In this document: positions 15,004 through 15,660 of the stretch, one piece after another
Layout of the letters: each line of letters starts with the position of its first letter
Position numbering within the stretch: the stretch's first letter is position 1
Source of the DNA: an uncultured Collinsella sp.
GTDB lineage: Bacteria > Actinomycetota > Coriobacteriia > Coriobacteriales > Coriobacteriaceae
DNA length: 15,660 nucleotides
Reading direction: 5' to 3'
NCBI GenBank assembly: GCA_900552185.1
Contig: URYT01000027.1
Location: 1 to 15,660 of the forward strand
The notes under the pieces: model-generated
Told to the model about the DNA's origin: nothing
Database searches by the model: none
Seen by the model: only the letters and a program-made list of their open reading frames with translations
Program-made: the position numbers and the translations under genes

Positions 15004-15060
15004 GTCTTGTTCTGTAACATTTGGACCCGGTTTTGCCCTGCATCTGTTACAGATTGAGAC
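15004..15060. repeat. 57-nt palindromic element, single copy
   Basis: The left arm GTCTTGTTCTGTAAC (15004-15018) and right arm GTTACAGATTGAGAC (15046-15060) enclose 27 nt. Two of the three non-Watson-Crick positions are T-G pairs and one is T-T. This copy lies between two divergent genes, so it is not tied to 3' ends. Confidence 0.9.
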
Positions 15061-15126
15061 AATCGGCCAGGCCCGCCCCGTCCGCCCCGTCATCTGTGGT
15101 TTACGTGGGGGCATACGGAGTACGGG

Positions 15127-15132
15127 TATACT
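15127..15132 (+). promoter_or_regulatory. Possible -10 box for the helicase gene
   Basis: TATACT is a five-of-six -10 match. No good -35 is seen at normal spacing. If used, it would give a leader of about 190 nt. Confidence 0.35.
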
Positions 15133-15210
15133 AACCGGCGGCGAATCTGCTCCATCGCTTAGAGCTGCTGCGTCTGGACGGCGCGTGATAAGGCTGCCAA
15201 AGCGATCGCC

Positions 15211-15279
15211 AGCGTGCTGAGCAACGTCCTCTCTGTGCGCACCTGTTTTTGTATGTATTAGCGCACTACCAAGCACGCT
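15211..15279 (+). promoter_or_regulatory. Structured 5' leader of the helicase gene
   Basis: AGCGTGC (15211-15217) pairs with GCACGCT (15273-15279), and inside it GTGCGC (15235-15240) pairs with GCGCAC (15261-15266) around a T-rich 20-nt loop. Long folded leaders are known for cold-responsive helicase mRNAs in other bacteria. Such control here is only inferred. Confidence 0.4.
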
Positions 15280-15331
15280 CGCGCGGCCGCATGCCGTGCC
15301 CATAATGCGTGCAGATAAGGAACAACAACAT

Positions 15332-15660
15332 ATGCGTAATTCTGTATCCGACGTCACGGACGCCGAGATTCTGGACGAGGCCCGCGAGGCCATGACCCAG
15401 GCTGCCTTCGATGCTGCCGACGAGGCCAGCGCCGCCGAGACCGTCGAGTCCGCGACCGAGAACCTGCCCGCCTTTGACGAGCTGGGACTTTCGGACGAGA
15501 TGCTTCGTGCCATCGAGAACCTGGGCTACACGGCGCCCACGCCCGTCCAGGCTGGCTCGATCCCCGTGGTGCTCGAGGGCCGCGACCTGCTTGCCGCCGC
15601 TCAGACCGGCACCGGCAAGACGGCCGTGGCGCTCCATCGCGCCGCCTACCTGCTGTACAC
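15332..15660 (+). CDS. DEAD-box ATP-dependent RNA helicase, 5' part
   Basis: The first 109 residues are in the window and the frame runs off the right edge. After an acidic, alanine-rich extension of about 45 residues come the Q motif region (Phe48, LGLSDEMLRAIENLGY, TPVQ with Gln73, SIP) and the Walker A / motif I AAQTGTGKT (about 89-97). These identify a DEAD-box helicase that uses ATP to unwind RNA duplexes, for example in ribosome assembly or mRNA turnover. The DEAD motif itself lies beyond the window. The ATG at 15332 has only a modest upstream AAGGAA at a long distance. Which paralogue it is (CsdA/DeaD-like or RhlE-like) cannot be decided from this part. Confidence 0.9.
   Translation, partial: MRNSVSDVTDAEILDEAREAMTQAAFDAADEASAAETVESATENLPAFDELGLSDEMLRAIENLGYTAPTPVQAGSIPVVLEGRDLLAAAQTGTGKTAVALHRAAYLLY

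Overview
The window reads like a chromosomal segment of a high-GC Gram-positive gut actinobacterium of the class Coriobacteriia, most likely Collinsella or a close relative. This is inferred, not proven. The grounds are the base composition, strong AGGAGG-type ribosome sites, an LPXTG-anchored alanine-rich surface protein, a membrane Ser/Thr kinase with a DUF6273-like outer domain, and intergenic regions full of long palindromes. No tRNA, rRNA, transposase or cas gene is visible.

Layout. Positions 2-742 (+) hold the 3' part of the glutamate synthase small subunit gene. A 15-bp-arm stem-loop and an empty stretch follow. Next are an unrecognised 235-residue protein (1096-1803, +) and a metal-dependent amidohydrolase (2046-3416, +). 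A bidirectional terminator separates the amidohydrolase from a convergent small membrane protein with a C-terminal zinc ribbon (4023-3550, -). Positions 7286-4170 (-) form a copper-resistance locus read copA, copZ, csoR. Its promoter carries a CsoR-type G/C-tract operator between the -35 and -10 boxes. Then comes a cell-wall-anchored coiled-coil/CAP-domain protein (11204-7865, -), split by a frameshift that looks like a 4-bp tandem duplication. After that, an FHA-domain protein (14824-13862, -) lies upstream of a transmembrane Ser/Thr kinase (13690-11606, -), probably a phospho-signalling pair. A DEAD-box RNA helicase gene starts at 15332 (+) and runs off the window after an apparent long structured leader.

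The most unusual content lies between the genes. Nine copies of one palindromic element are present, each exactly 15 + 27 + 15 nt. Left arms are close to GTCTCAATCTGTAAC and right arms close to GTTACAGATCGAGAC. Two copies are single (1840-1896, 15004-15060). The others form tandem arrays of four (7438-7735) and three (11346-11563) with an 80-81 nt period, and these two arrays flank the frameshifted surface-protein gene. At least four other long palindromes, unrelated in sequence, occupy further gaps (760-800, 4079-4125, 4485-4551, 13723-13783). I cannot assign a function to the 57-nt family. REPIN-like mobile repeats, structured RNA, or paired protein-binding sites all remain possible.
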